Assembly (NCBI GenBank): GCA_937927235.1
Contig: CALBCM010000016.1
Location: 1 to 64,000, forward strand
From: an uncultured Johnsonella sp.
Lineage (GTDB): Bacteria > Bacillota > Clostridia > Lachnospirales > Lachnospiraceae
DNA length: 64,000 nt
Direction of reading: 5' to 3'
Shown: positions 23,234 through 31,867 of the stretch, piece after piece
How the letters are laid out: every line of letters starts with the position of its first letter
Numbering within the stretch: position 1 is the stretch's first letter
Notes under the pieces: generated by a model
What the model was told of the DNA's origin: nothing
Databases searched by the model: none
Seen by the model: only the letters and a program-made list of their open reading frames with translations
Program-made: the position numbers and the translations under genes

Positions 23234-23427
23234 GTTAGTTGATACAGTATCAGCTAACTGAAGACGGTTTCAGAATACCGAAACTGCAAAGCTTTTTCAT
23301 ACTCATGCCGGACAGTTCAGTGCTGTCCGGTCCCCCTAAAATTTTTCCTTTTTATAGACCTACCATTCCAGAAGACGAAGTTTGATTGATATCTCACTTC
23401 GTCTTCTTTGTTTTATAAGCTTTGCAG
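23234..23427 (+). ncRNA. Structured intergenic region, possible small RNA or leader
   Basis: Four strong elements occur in 194 bp: an imperfect 12-bp dyad (23234-23258), an 11-bp outer repeat CTGCAAAGCTT/AAGCTTTGCAG (23284-23294 with 23417-23427), and inside it two hairpins, CCGGACAG/CTGTCCGG and AGAAGACGAAGT/ACTTCGTCTTCT, the last followed by TTTGTTTTAT on the plus strand. A weak promoter, TTAGAC-17-TATAGG, lies just before. No coding frame fits. I cannot assign it to a known RNA family. Confidence 0.45.
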
Positions 23428-23456
23428 CTAAACGGCTCCAATCAAGCTTCAGGGAG

Positions 23457-23485
23457 TTGACAGTATAATAATGAGCTGTTATATT
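23457..23485 (+). promoter_or_regulatory. Sigma-A promoter of the CmpB-type membrane protein gene
   Basis: TTGACA (23457-23462), a 17-bp spacer and TATATT (23480-23485), giving a leader of about 77 nt before ATG 23569. Confidence 0.75.
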
Positions 23486-23505
23486 AATTAAATTAATATA
23501 GCAGC
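23475..23505. promoter_or_regulatory. 15-bp inverted repeat over the -10 box (operator candidate)
   Basis: GCTGTTATATTAATT (23475-23489) pairs with AATTAATATAGCAGC (23491-23505) with a single wobble and a 1-bp centre. It covers the -10 and the start site, where a repressor would act. It could equally form a hairpin at the RNA 5' end. Confidence 0.5.
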
Positions 23506-23568
23506 ATTTTATATAAACTAACTATAGAATATTTATATTCTGTATTTTGGGTATAATGAGAGGTCTTT

Positions 23569-24597
23569 ATGGAACCATATACGTATAACTATTATTATAT
23601 ACTGATACTTTTTTATCTCTACTCTTTTTTAGGGTGGTGTTTTGAATCTTCTTACGTGTCTATCTGTGAAAGGCATCTTGTCAACAGAGGTTTTCTAAGG
23701 TCCCCTATGCTCCCTCTTTACGGAAGTGGTGCCATATCAATGATTTTTGCAGCCACTCCATTTAAGTATAATTATTTGCTTACCTATATAGCAGGAGCAG
23801 TCGGCGCTACAGCACTTGAGCTTATAACCGGCTGGGCTATGGAAAAGCTGTTTAAGGTAAGATATTGGGATTATTCAGAAAAAAGATTTAATTATAAAGG
23901 CTATATCTGCCTTTCCTCCACTTTATTCTGGGGGGTACTGACAGTAGCTTTCATTAATTATATACATCCATTTTTTTACAGCAGGCTTTCTTTCATAAAT
24001 TTGCATATAATAATTATCGCCGACTATTTAATATCTTTTATCTTTTTATTTGATTTTATACTGTCAACTCATGCCGCTCTTGATTTTGCCAAGGCAATCA
24101 CTGCGCTTTCAAAAATCAAGCTTGAATTTGAAGAAATTCAGGCAAGGTTTTATTCACTTGGTGATAATGTGGTGGAAAATACTAAAAATCATATTTATGA
24201 AACCGGTGAAAAATTAAATTCAATGGCTGAAAAGGTTAAAATTATAGGAGAAAGTACAAATGAACACCTAAGCGGTATGAAGTATAAAACTCAGAGGCTT
24301 ATAGCTAATCTCAAAGAAGAAATAGAAGCACGCATCCCGCTTCCCAAACCTGACGAAGCCAGCGCCTCAGAATACAGCTCACTGCTTCTAAGAATTAATG
24401 CCTTTAAGCAAAAGCTTCCCTCCTCAAACCGGTTAATCACTTTCTTCAGGAGAGGTATGCTTAAGGGAAATCCTGATGCCACTTCAAAGTTTCTTGAAGA
24501 ATTTTTTGAGCTGAAGGAGGGAGATATATTTTCCTCTAAGTACAACAAAAGAAATAAACCATCCAAACAAAGTAAAATGTCTTCCAAAGATAAATAG
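23569..24597 (+). CDS. Putative ABC-transporter permease, CmpB family, with coiled-coil tail
   Basis: This 342-residue protein has five or so transmembrane helices in residues 1-175, including the family motifs YSFLGWCFES and NRGFLRSPMLPLYGSGA, typical of the uncharacterised CmpB-like membrane family (PF06541-type). Residues 180-265 look like a charged helical or coiled-coil segment and the last 30 residues are Lys/Ser-rich. AGAGGTC precedes ATG 23569. No ATPase partner is nearby, so true ABC transport function is doubtful. Confidence 0.75.
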   Translation: MEPYTYNYYYILILFYLYSFLGWCFESSYVSICERHLVNRGFLRSPMLPLYGSGAISMIFAATPFKYNYLLTYIAGAVGATALELITGWAMEKLFKVRYWDYSEKRFNYKGYICLSSTLFWGVLTVAFINYIHPFFYSRLSFINLHIIIIADYLISFIFLFDFILSTHAALDFAKAITALSKIKLEFEEIQARFYSLGDNVVENTKNHIYETGEKLNSMAEKVKIIGESTNEHLSGMKYKTQRLIANLKEEIEARIPLPKPDEASASEYSSLLLRINAFKQKLPSSNRLITFFRRGMLKGNPDATSKFLEEFFELKEGDIFSSKYNKRNKPSKQSKMSSKDK

Positions 24598-24602
24598 AAC
24601 TA

Positions 24603-24648
24603 TTGCTCCCAAGCAGGCTTTATATTTTACTGTCCTGCTTGAGAGCAA
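24603..24648. terminator. Hairpin between convergent genes
   Basis: TTGCTC..AAGCAGG pairs with CCTGCTT..GAGCAA (13 bp with an internal mismatch). There is no clear T-run, so it may work as an RNA 3' end stabiliser. Confidence 0.5.
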
Positions 24649-24692
24649 CCTGTTAAACATTATATTTTTAGAAAGGCAGTGTCAGCCGGTAT

Positions 24693-26429
24693 TTATTCTG
24701 AAGCTGATATTTTTTTATCTATATCAGCTTCAAGTGCCTCTGACCTCTTAATCATATCCTCACAGGTGCTGCCCTTGACACCAAAATAGAATTTTATCTT
24801 CGGCTCCGTGCCTGACGGACGTACACAAATCCAGGTGCCGTCCTCACAGTCGTAATATACCACATCGGAAGGCGGAAGATTTGAAGGCATACTATTTCCG
24901 GTAGACTTATCAATTATTTTGCCCTCTGCATAATCTCTTACATAATTAATTTTCATATTGCCGATTTTTTCAGGTACTTCTTGCCTGAAATTTTTCATTA
25001 TATTATTAATCTTTTCACGCCCCTCTATGCCTGAAAGTGAAAGTGATTTCACACCGTCTTTATAATACCCATATTTTTCATACATATCAAGCATAGCATC
25101 CCAAAGAGTTTTGCCTTGAGTCCTGTAATAGGCAGCTGCTTCACACAGTGCAACAGAAGCTGAAACTGCATCCTTATCTCTGGCATAGGTACCTATCAAA
25201 CAGCCATAGCTTTCCTCAAAGCCGAACATGTAACTGCCTTTTTGGTTTTTCTCATTTTCAAGTATATGTCTGCCTATCCACTTAAAGCCGGTAAGTACCT
25301 CAACAAGCCTGCAATTATAGTTTTCAGCAACTGCATCTACAAGGTTGGTAGTAACTATTGATTTTATCACTTCCGCATCTTCAGGTATCAGTCCCTTTTC
25401 CTTCCTTCTTGCAAGTACGTATTCACACAAAAGTGAGCCTGACATATTGCCTGTAAGGGCTTTATATTCCCCTGATTTTGTATCCTTTACATACACTCCG
25501 AGCCTGTCAGCATCCGGGTCTGTAGCAAGTACAATATCCGCAGCCTTTTCTTCGGCAAGTTTGAGTGCAAGCTTAAAGGCAGCTTTATCTTCAGGATTAG
25601 GATAGCTTACAGTCGGAAACTCTCCGTCAGGAAGCTCCTGCTCCTTAACTACATAAACATTTTTAAAACCAAGCTCATCAAGCACTCTCCTGACTGGAAT
25701 ATTGCCGGTGCCATGAAGCGGGGTATAAACTATCTTAAGCTTATCTCCCTCTTTTTCAATAGCTTGAGGACTTAATACCTGGGCTTTTACATTAGCTATA
25801 TAATCATCATCTATAGCTTTTCCTATTTCTTCATAAAGTCCTTTTTTTTGAGCTTCCTCAAGACTTATAGTTTTAGCCTCAGATAATTTTTTAATTGCGG
25901 CTACGCACTCTGCCACTCCCTTATCATGCGGAGGAGTAAACTGTGCCCCATCCTGCCAGTAAACCTTATAGCCGTTATATTCCGGAGGATTATGGCTTGC
26001 AGTTATATTTATTCCTGCTATGCAGTTTAATTTTCTTACTGCAAATGAAAGCTCCGGAGTAGGTCTTAATGATTCAAATTTATAAGCCTTTATACCGTTT
26101 GCTGCAAGTGTAAGTGCAGCCTCCATAGCAAATTCGGGTGACATGCGTCTTGAATCGTAGGCTATGGCAACCGCATTATCTTTATTATTCTGTTTCAGTA
26201 TATAATCTGCAAGTCCCTGAGTCGCACGTCTTATAATGTATTTATTTATTCTGTTCGTACCTGCACCAATTACACCTCTTAAGCCTGCTGTTCCAAATTC
26301 AAGCTCTGTATAAAACCTCTCTTCAATTTCTTTATCATTATCTGAAATCCTCTTAAGCTCTGCTTTGGTTTCATCATCAAAATACGAATCTGACAACCAC
26401 TCATTATAAAAACTCTTATAATCTCTCAT
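24693..26429 (-). CDS. Phospho-sugar mutase (phosphoglucomutase/phosphomannomutase family)
   Basis: This 578-residue enzyme has the four-domain alpha-D-phosphohexomutase layout: GTAGLRGVIGAG near residue 50, active-site serine loop GINITASHNPPEYNGYKVYW, metal loop ATDPDADRLGV, sugar loop GFEESYGCL, and phosphate loop RPSGTEPKIKFYFGV. Length and motifs match PgcA-type glucose-1-phosphate/glucose-6-phosphate mutases of Firmicutes. AGGAGGATTAA precedes ATG 26429. It feeds UDP-glucose and wall or glycan synthesis. Confidence 0.93.
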   Translation of the reverse strand: MRDYKSFYNEWLSDSYFDDETKAELKRISDNDKEIEERFYTELEFGTAGLRGVIGAGTNRINKYIIRRATQGLADYILKQNNKDNAVAIAYDSRRMSPEFAMEAALTLAANGIKAYKFESLRPTPELSFAVRKLNCIAGINITASHNPPEYNGYKVYWQDGAQFTPPHDKGVAECVAAIKKLSEAKTISLEEAQKKGLYEEIGKAIDDDYIANVKAQVLSPQAIEKEGDKLKIVYTPLHGTGNIPVRRVLDELGFKNVYVVKEQELPDGEFPTVSYPNPEDKAAFKLALKLAEEKAADIVLATDPDADRLGVYVKDTKSGEYKALTGNMSGSLLCEYVLARRKEKGLIPEDAEVIKSIVTTNLVDAVAENYNCRLVEVLTGFKWIGRHILENEKNQKGSYMFGFEESYGCLIGTYARDKDAVSASVALCEAAAYYRTQGKTLWDAMLDMYEKYGYYKDGVKSLSLSGIEGREKINNIMKNFRQEVPEKIGNMKINYVRDYAEGKIIDKSTGNSMPSNLPPSDVVYYDCEDGTWICVRPSGTEPKIKFYFGVKGSTCEDMIKRSEALEADIDKKISASE

Positions 26430-26528
26430 TTAATCCTCCTTATTTTTAAAAGCCCGCATCTGTACAGGCATATATTTGGGCAGTTCCTTTCCTGTACGGC
26501 AAGTATACCATAAATTACTGTATTTTGG

Positions 26529-27770
26529 CTACCTAAAGCCGCTGTATAAATTCTGCACCAGGCTCAAAAGTGCAGCTTTGGAATTAAGCTCAGGAGCTTC
26601 AAGAACTGCCTCAAGAAGCTGTTTCAACAGTTTTCCTATTTCAGGTCCCTCTTTAATTCCAAGGTTAATAAGATCCCCTCCGTCTATGTTAAGCATATCT
26701 ATTCTGTACGGCTCCTTATTCATATATATCTCTTTTAAGGTATTATTTATAATATTAAATTCCTCATCGCTGATATAAGGAATATTTTTATCATATTTTA
26801 TTAAATCGGAGCTTCTGATAATCAGCACTGTTTCCAGAAGCTCACTTCCCAGCTTCAGCAGCAATTTTTTCAGCTCGCATTTTTCGCCGGAAATTTCCTC
26901 TTTTAAAAATTTTACTACCGAAGCAGTCTTATTTACACATTCATTGTCCGCCTTCAGTTCTTTAAGTATCTTTTTCGCCGTATCAGGCTCCAAGCTTCTC
27001 ATCAAGGCAGCCCAGCGCACATATCTTTTATCCGGAAGCTTGGAAGCATACTTGAAAAGCTCTGTATCAGCCCGGCTTATCTTCTTAAAATTCTCAGAGC
27101 AATACTTATATAAACCGCTTTCAAACACAGCACTTATATATTCGGGATGAAAAGCACGCAGCATTTTATCAAGCTCTACAAATATTCTTTCACTGCTTAC
27201 CTTTGAAAGGTTGGCATGGAGAAGCTTTATTGCCTCACAGGTTTGAGTCTCTAAAGTAAAATCAAGTGCTGCGCAAAATCTTACCGCCCTCAGCATTCTC
27301 AGTGCATCCTCTGAAAATCTTTCAGTTGGTTTGCCTACACAGCGTATTATTTGATTTTGTATATCCTTTACTCCTCCAAACCTATCTATAAGTCCCTCTT
27401 CATCATTATATGCCATTGCATTTATTGTAAAATCACGTCTTTTTAAATCCTCTTCCAGCAAACTGCAAAATAAGACTCTGTCAGGATGTCTTCCGTCGCT
27501 GTAATTTCCGTCAATTCTATAGGTAGTTACCTCATAGGTCGATTTATTTATAAGAAGGGTAACAGTTCCATGCTTTATTCCAGTGTCTATGCTCCTTCTA
27601 AAAATTTTTTTAATTTCACCAGGCTTTGCATTCGTGGTTATATCCCAGTCTTTAGGTATAATGCCCATAATGCTGTCCCTTACACAGCCGCCCACGACAT
27701 AAGCTTCAAACCCCGTTTTTTTTAACTTATTGATTATATATTTTACATTTTCAGGCATATTTATATGCAT
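26529..27770 (-). CDS. cca: CCA tRNA nucleotidyltransferase (class II)
   Basis: This 413-residue enzyme has the class II polymerase head: YVVGGCVRDSIMG, the catalytic DWDITT pair, RRDFTINAMAY, the template motif SEDALRMLRAVRFCA and the neck region. It adds or repairs the 3' CCA of tRNAs. The C-terminal part is helical and no HD phosphohydrolase motif is visible. GGAGGA lies 5 nt before ATG 27770. It is downstream of proS but behind a terminator and a palindrome, so it is likely transcribed separately. Confidence 0.93.
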   Translation of the reverse strand: MHINMPENVKYIINKLKKTGFEAYVVGGCVRDSIMGIIPKDWDITTNAKPGEIKKIFRRSIDTGIKHGTVTLLINKSTYEVTTYRIDGNYSDGRHPDRVLFCSLLEEDLKRRDFTINAMAYNDEEGLIDRFGGVKDIQNQIIRCVGKPTERFSEDALRMLRAVRFCAALDFTLETQTCEAIKLLHANLSKVSSERIFVELDKMLRAFHPEYISAVFESGLYKYCSENFKKISRADTELFKYASKLPDKRYVRWAALMRSLEPDTAKKILKELKADNECVNKTASVVKFLKEEISGEKCELKKLLLKLGSELLETVLIIRSSDLIKYDKNIPYISDEEFNIINNTLKEIYMNKEPYRIDMLNIDGGDLINLGIKEGPEIGKLLKQLLEAVLEAPELNSKAALLSLVQNLYSGFR

Positions 27771-27812
27771 TACAGTCCTCCAATCAGATTATTAATATAT
27801 GCTCTTATTTAT

Positions 27813-27840
27813 ATAATATGATACCCGCGGGTCATATTAT
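27813..27840. repeat. Composite palindrome upstream of cca
   Basis: ATAATATGA and TCATATTAT (9 bp each) flank the core CCCGCGGG with two extra bases TA on one side. A GC-rich core within AT-rich arms 40 bp before the cca start looks like a regulator site or a hairpin. Confidence 0.5.
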
Positions 27841-27866
27841 TTATAGGCACTGAATAAAATTAATAA

Positions 27867-27903
27867 AAAAGCCGAGGTCCGCAAAGTGCATCCCTCAGCT
27901 TTT
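27867..27903 (-). terminator. Terminator of proS
   Basis: An 11-bp stem with one mismatch (AAAAGCCGAGG / CCTCAGCTTTT) begins 12 bp after the proS stop, followed by TTTTTTATTAATTTTATT on the minus strand. Confidence 0.75.
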
Positions 27904-27914
27904 ATCATCTTATA

Positions 27915-29354
27915 TTAATATGCTCTGCCCCAGTAAACCATTTTCTTTGCCGGTTTTCCGCAGCATACGCATACGTCTGAAATTTCTTCCTGTTTAAAAG
28001 GTATGCATCTAGCAGTTGCACCGGTCAAATCTTTGATTTCATCTTCACAATCCTGATTGCCGCAGTACATAGCCTTAATAAAACCAGGTTTAGTATCTAT
28101 AATTTCCTCAAATTCATCCATGTTTAAAGCAGTATAGGTATGGGAATCTCTATGCTTAAGAGCCGTTTCATACATATTTTTCTGAATCAGCTCAAGCAGC
28201 CTTTTAATCTCCTCTTCCAGGTTGTCCAATTTAACCGCTGTTTTTTCAAAATTATCCCTCCTTACAAGGATACACTGATTCCGCTCTATATCCTTAGGGC
28301 CTATCTCAAGCCTTACCGGAATGCCTCTCATCTCCGATTCAGCAAACTTAAATCCTGGGCTTTTTTCACTGACATCAAACTTGACTCTTATCCCCACCTG
28401 TTTAAGCCTCTCAAAAATCTGAGCCGCTTTTTCAGTCACTCCCTCTTTATTCATTCCAATAGGAATTATGTTGACCTGAACAGGTGCCACTAGAGGTGGA
28501 AGCTTCAGTCCTGAATTATCTCCGTGAACCATAATAATTCCGCCTACCATCCTGGTAGTGAAGCCCCATGACGTTTGGTGCACGTATTTAAGCTTATTAT
28601 CCTTATCGGTATACTGTATATTAAAGGCTCTTGCAAAACCATCTCCAAAATTATGGCTTGTACCTGATTGGAGCGCCTTGCCGTCATGCATCAGGGATTC
28701 TATAGTATAGGTATCCTTTGCTCCCGCAAATCTTTCTTTTTCAGTTTTCTGCCCCCTGACAACAGGTATCGCGAGGCATTCCTCACAAAAATCTGCATAT
28801 ACATTGAGCATTTGTATAGTTCTTGCTTCAGACTCTTCTTCAGTAGCATGGGCAGTATGTCCCTCCTGCCATAAGAATTCTCTCGACCTTAAAAACGGTC
28901 TTGTAGTTTTTTCCCAGCGAACTACTGAACACCATTGGTTTAATACTTGCGGCAAATCTCTGTAGGATTTAACTATTTTTTGATAATAGTCACAAAATAA
29001 GGTTTCAGAAGTAGGTCTTACACACATTCTTTCAGCTAAGGGCTCCATGCCTCCATGTGTTACCCATGCCACCTCAGGTGCAAAGCCCTCCACATGATCT
29101 TTTTCTACCTCCAGCAGACTTTCAGGAATAAATAGAGGCATATAGCAATTTGATACTCCGGTTTCCTTAAATCGCCTGTCAAGCTCAGCCTGCATCAGCT
29201 CCCAGATAGCAAAGCCCGCCGGTCTTATTATCATGCAGCCCTTTACACTTGAGTAGTCAATCAACTCGGCTTTTTTAACTATATCCGTATACCACTGAGC
29301 AAAATCGTCCTCCATGGAGGTTATCTCCTGTACAAATTTTTTCTCACTTTCCAT
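27915..29354 (-). CDS. proS: Prolyl-tRNA synthetase (short, archaeal/eukaryal-type)
   Basis: This 479-residue class II synthetase has motif 2 (VVRWEKTTRPFLRSREFLWQEGHTAHA), the ATP/proline pocket TSHNFGDGFARAF and motif 3 (RMVGGIIMVHGDNSGLKLPP). It lacks the editing INS domain of the long bacterial form and ends with a zinc-type Cys-rich region (C-G-N-Q-D-C, CVCCGKPAKK) and the terminal W-G-R-A-Y. GGAGAAATAAG precedes the start. No T-box is seen in the 90 bp upstream. Confidence 0.95.
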   Translation of the reverse strand: MESEKKFVQEITSMEDDFAQWYTDIVKKAELIDYSSVKGCMIIRPAGFAIWELMQAELDRRFKETGVSNCYMPLFIPESLLEVEKDHVEGFAPEVAWVTHGGMEPLAERMCVRPTSETLFCDYYQKIVKSYRDLPQVLNQWCSVVRWEKTTRPFLRSREFLWQEGHTAHATEEESEARTIQMLNVYADFCEECLAIPVVRGQKTEKERFAGAKDTYTIESLMHDGKALQSGTSHNFGDGFARAFNIQYTDKDNKLKYVHQTSWGFTTRMVGGIIMVHGDNSGLKLPPLVAPVQVNIIPIGMNKEGVTEKAAQIFERLKQVGIRVKFDVSEKSPGFKFAESEMRGIPVRLEIGPKDIERNQCILVRRDNFEKTAVKLDNLEEEIKRLLELIQKNMYETALKHRDSHTYTALNMDEFEEIIDTKPGFIKAMYCGNQDCEDEIKDLTGATARCIPFKQEEISDVCVCCGKPAKKMVYWGRAY

Positions 29355-29446
29355 CTTAACTTATTTCTCCTACCTTCTATTTTTATATACACTGAATTTT
29401 CAGTATACGTGACAACATAATAACACAACTTTTACTATAATACAAA

Positions 29447-31630
29447 CTAAAGTTTAATTTCAGGATTTTTTTCCTGATTTATATAAGGACTTTCTTCCTT
29501 GTTTAAGATTTCATAATAAACCTCATTAATTATGCTGCCTGCAACACAGTAGTCCTTGCCAGCTTTAAAGCCAAGCCTTATACTTTCACCAGGCTCAAGC
29601 TTTTTTATAAACCAGGATACATGCTCTCTGCCACGAATACAGCCGTATTCACCTAAAGCATCAGCCTCGGAAAAATGCGTAAACTCAGGCATATAATCTC
29701 TTATCCATATACCTTTTACTCCTTTATTGCCTTCATTTTTAAGAATTATTTCATATTCTATATCTTTTCCGTAAGCAGTTGTTTCAGGGTCATTCACTGC
29801 TCTTTGAGTTAACGAAAGCTTATTTTTATTTAAAAGCACAATATTTGATGAAAAAGGATTTTTTGAATAGGAGTTGCCGCCATTTCCTTTACTTTGATTA
29901 TCCCCTTTTTGATTATTGTTGCCTTTATTATTGTCTTCGTTGCTATTACCGTTGTTATTATTATTGCTGTTATTATTATTATTATTGCTGTTATTATTAT
30001 TATTATTGCTGTTATTATTGTTATTATTGCTGTTATTATTGTTGTCGTTGTTAGAAGGATCCTCTATAGAATTTTTAGGAGGGATTTCTTTTTCCTTCTT
30101 ATCAATTTCATTTTCAAGAGGGTCTTTAGAGGGCTTTATATATTTGTTTTCTATAATCCAAAGATTCCCTTCAACCGCTTTTTTCGACATCCTAAAGTTT
30201 TCAGGTATATTTATCTCCCGGACGGTATATCTGCCTGTAAGATGATAATTACTTTGCTGACGAGTGGTGATCCGCCCCCCATAGTTACTTTCCTCTTCAC
30301 TCTCACTTGAAGGATTTGCGGAATTGGAAGGTGAAGCTGTATCGGACTCACCAGTGCCTCCTGTAGTTTCAAGCCCAGTCCAGGTATAAGTCCATGAATT
30401 TCTTTCAGAAAGAATCACAGGACCGTCAAAAACAATTCCATCCTTATAAAGCAGCACTTCAACACTGTCCGGAATATTGCCGTCAGCATTCAGCCACCTT
30501 TTCGCTACAGTAACTGAAGAAGTAGCCCTGCGATAGGCGACTGCCAGCATGTGAATGTCACTGTAAGCCTTGGAGCTGCTCAAATTATAATGCAAAGCTT
30601 CCTCGTCATTATAAACTGCCACAGTCTGACTTTGTATCATATTGCCTGACAAAGCGGCTTCAGCTTTAACTCTTGCTTTATATGAAATTTTTATAATCGG
30701 GCTGTTATCAGCGTCATCAAGCCCCTGAAGCAGCAGCCCGTCTTTCGGATTAATTTTCAGCAAAGAATTATCTTTATCAAAATAAGTATCAAGCTCAATA
30801 GGGCTTTCTATTTCAGTAATTTCTAAAAATTCCAAATTGCTGTCAATGCTGTCTTCTATATTAAGCTCGGCAGCAGCCTGTCCGAAATTCTTTAAATAAA
30901 TATTATAATTTATTATATCGCCTGCACTCACATAACCCGCATTGTCTTTATCTGATTCCTTTTTTATCACTATATAAGCTCCCGCCTTAACTGAAACTTC
31001 ATCTATAAAGTTTATGCTGTCCTCTATATTAGGCAACTTTAGTGGTGCAAAGCCTATTTCAGTTCTGTGCTCTCCCTGCGGAACCTGATAAACTCCGGAA
31101 TATAAAGCCCAATCCCTGCCGTTTTCTATTATCTTAACCGGACTGAGATTTTCTCTCTCATATGAATTTCCGATGAACAAAGCGACATTGCCTTTGCCTG
31201 ACTGCCCGGCTTTAGAGTAAAATTTATAATACAGCCTCATTCCCGGAACAGTGTTAAATTTCTGAAATAAATAGCCCTGTATATCTCCTCCAATCTGAGC
31301 GTACTGTCTGATTGAAGTGTCCCTATCCTTAAAAAGCCTGACAGTCTTATCTTTAATTCCAGATGTTGTATAGTAATTCAAAAGCTCCCAGCCTTTTATC
31401 TTTTCACCCTGCTCAGTTGAATTTGCAGCCCACAGCTCTTTAATATTTCCGTCAATCTCAGGGTTTTCAAAGCTTCCATTCTTAATATGCACAGGAGAGG
31501 GAGCATTAGCTTCTCTTAAATTTCTACCAAAAATCTGTCTTGCATTTGCCGGATTCGGTCTGTATATTATTAAAAGCAGCATAAATACAGCCCCCGACAG
31601 TGCAATATATTTTAAAATGTTTTTATTCAT
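29447..31630 (-). CDS. Large secreted surface protein with DUF11-type and Cna_B-like domains and a poly-Asn linker
   Basis: The 727 residues comprise a signal or anchor helix (about 9-24), an N-terminal region with carbohydrate-binding-like strands (NGSFENPEIDGN), a DUF11-type repeat (INYNIYLKNFGQAAAELNIEDSI), a Cna_B-like domain (VTVAKRWLNADGNIPDSVEVLLYKDG then YTVREINIPENF), an Asn-rich tract, and a second DUF11-type domain (DIEYEIILKNEGNKGVKGIWIRD). No LPxTG motif or C-terminal hydrophobic anchor exists, so it is held by the N-terminal helix or released. It ends the LytTR-led operon. An adhesin or matrix role is inferred. Confidence 0.7.
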   Translation of the reverse strand: MNKNILKYIALSGAVFMLLLIIYRPNPANARQIFGRNLREANAPSPVHIKNGSFENPEIDGNIKELWAANSTEQGEKIKGWELLNYYTTSGIKDKTVRLFKDRDTSIRQYAQIGGDIQGYLFQKFNTVPGMRLYYKFYSKAGQSGKGNVALFIGNSYERENLSPVKIIENGRDWALYSGVYQVPQGEHRTEIGFAPLKLPNIEDSINFIDEVSVKAGAYIVIKKESDKDNAGYVSAGDIINYNIYLKNFGQAAAELNIEDSIDSNLEFLEITEIESPIELDTYFDKDNSLLKINPKDGLLLQGLDDADNSPIIKISYKARVKAEAALSGNMIQSQTVAVYNDEEALHYNLSSSKAYSDIHMLAVAYRRATSSVTVAKRWLNADGNIPDSVEVLLYKDGIVFDGPVILSERNSWTYTWTGLETTGGTGESDTASPSNSANPSSESEEESNYGGRITTRQQSNYHLTGRYTVREINIPENFRMSKKAVEGNLWIIENKYIKPSKDPLENEIDKKEKEIPPKNSIEDPSNNDNNNNSNNNNNNSNNNNNNSNNNNNNSNNNNNGNSNEDNNKGNNNQKGDNQSKGNGGNSYSKNPFSSNIVLLNKNKLSLTQRAVNDPETTAYGKDIEYEIILKNEGNKGVKGIWIRDYMPEFTHFSEADALGEYGCIRGREHVSWFIKKLEPGESIRLGFKAGKDYCVAGSIINEVYYEILNKEESPYINQEKNPEIKL
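29936..30051 (-). repeat. 21-bp tandem repeats coding (N)6-S
   Basis: AAT/AAC codons with one AGC per unit give about four copies of a 7-residue Asn-Asn-Asn-Asn-Asn-Asn-Ser block with D and G variants at the ends. It links the Cna_B-like and second DUF11-type domains and is prone to length change by slippage. Confidence 0.8.
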
Positions 31631-31694
31631 AACTATTCACCTATCTTTTAAGCAACCAAAAAACAGACCAATCTGATTTTCTTCTCAGAAGTCC

Positions 31695-31856
31695 CTATTC
31701 TTCATCTTCAAGCTTTCCGTGTATATCCTTTTTTTTCCTTATACTCATATCGCTTTCAACATCTCTTACTCTTCGGCTCGTATAGAGGTATATTACCAAT
31801 CCCAACAGTAAGAGTATGCCGACTAATGCTATCTCCAATATATTCCTAAGCAACAT
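31695..31856 (-). CDS. Small single-span membrane protein
   Basis: This 53-residue protein has a hydrophobic helix (about residues 4-25, ILEIALVGILLLLGLVIYLY) followed by a highly charged tail (TSRRVRDVESDMSIRKKKDIHGK, acidic end). AGGAGAAATTAGT gives ATG 31856 a good ribosome site. It sits 11 bp after the preceding gene and 64 bp before the large surface protein, in the LytTR-led operon. Function is unknown; it could be a small partner or assembly factor for the surface proteins. Confidence 0.7.
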   Translation of the reverse strand: MLLRNILEIALVGILLLLGLVIYLYTSRRVRDVESDMSIRKKKDIHGKLEDEE

Positions 31857-31867
31857 ACTAATTTCTC

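Noticed and set aside
26462..26497. GTACAGG/CCTGTAC hairpin between pgcA and cca
   Set aside because: A 7-bp stem with a 22-nt loop and no T-run is too weak to call a terminator.
29355..29446. Possible T-box leader of proS
   Set aside because: The gap is only about 90 bp and lacks the T-box motif and specifier stems.
29936..30051. Possible CRISPR-like repeat array
   Set aside because: The 21-bp units are contiguous, code Asn/Ser in frame and have no spacers.
29779..30310. Leu/Ile/Val-rich frames on the plus strand
   Set aside because: They are antisense translations of the Asn codon repeat (AAT/AAC read as ATT/GTT) and have no ribosome site.
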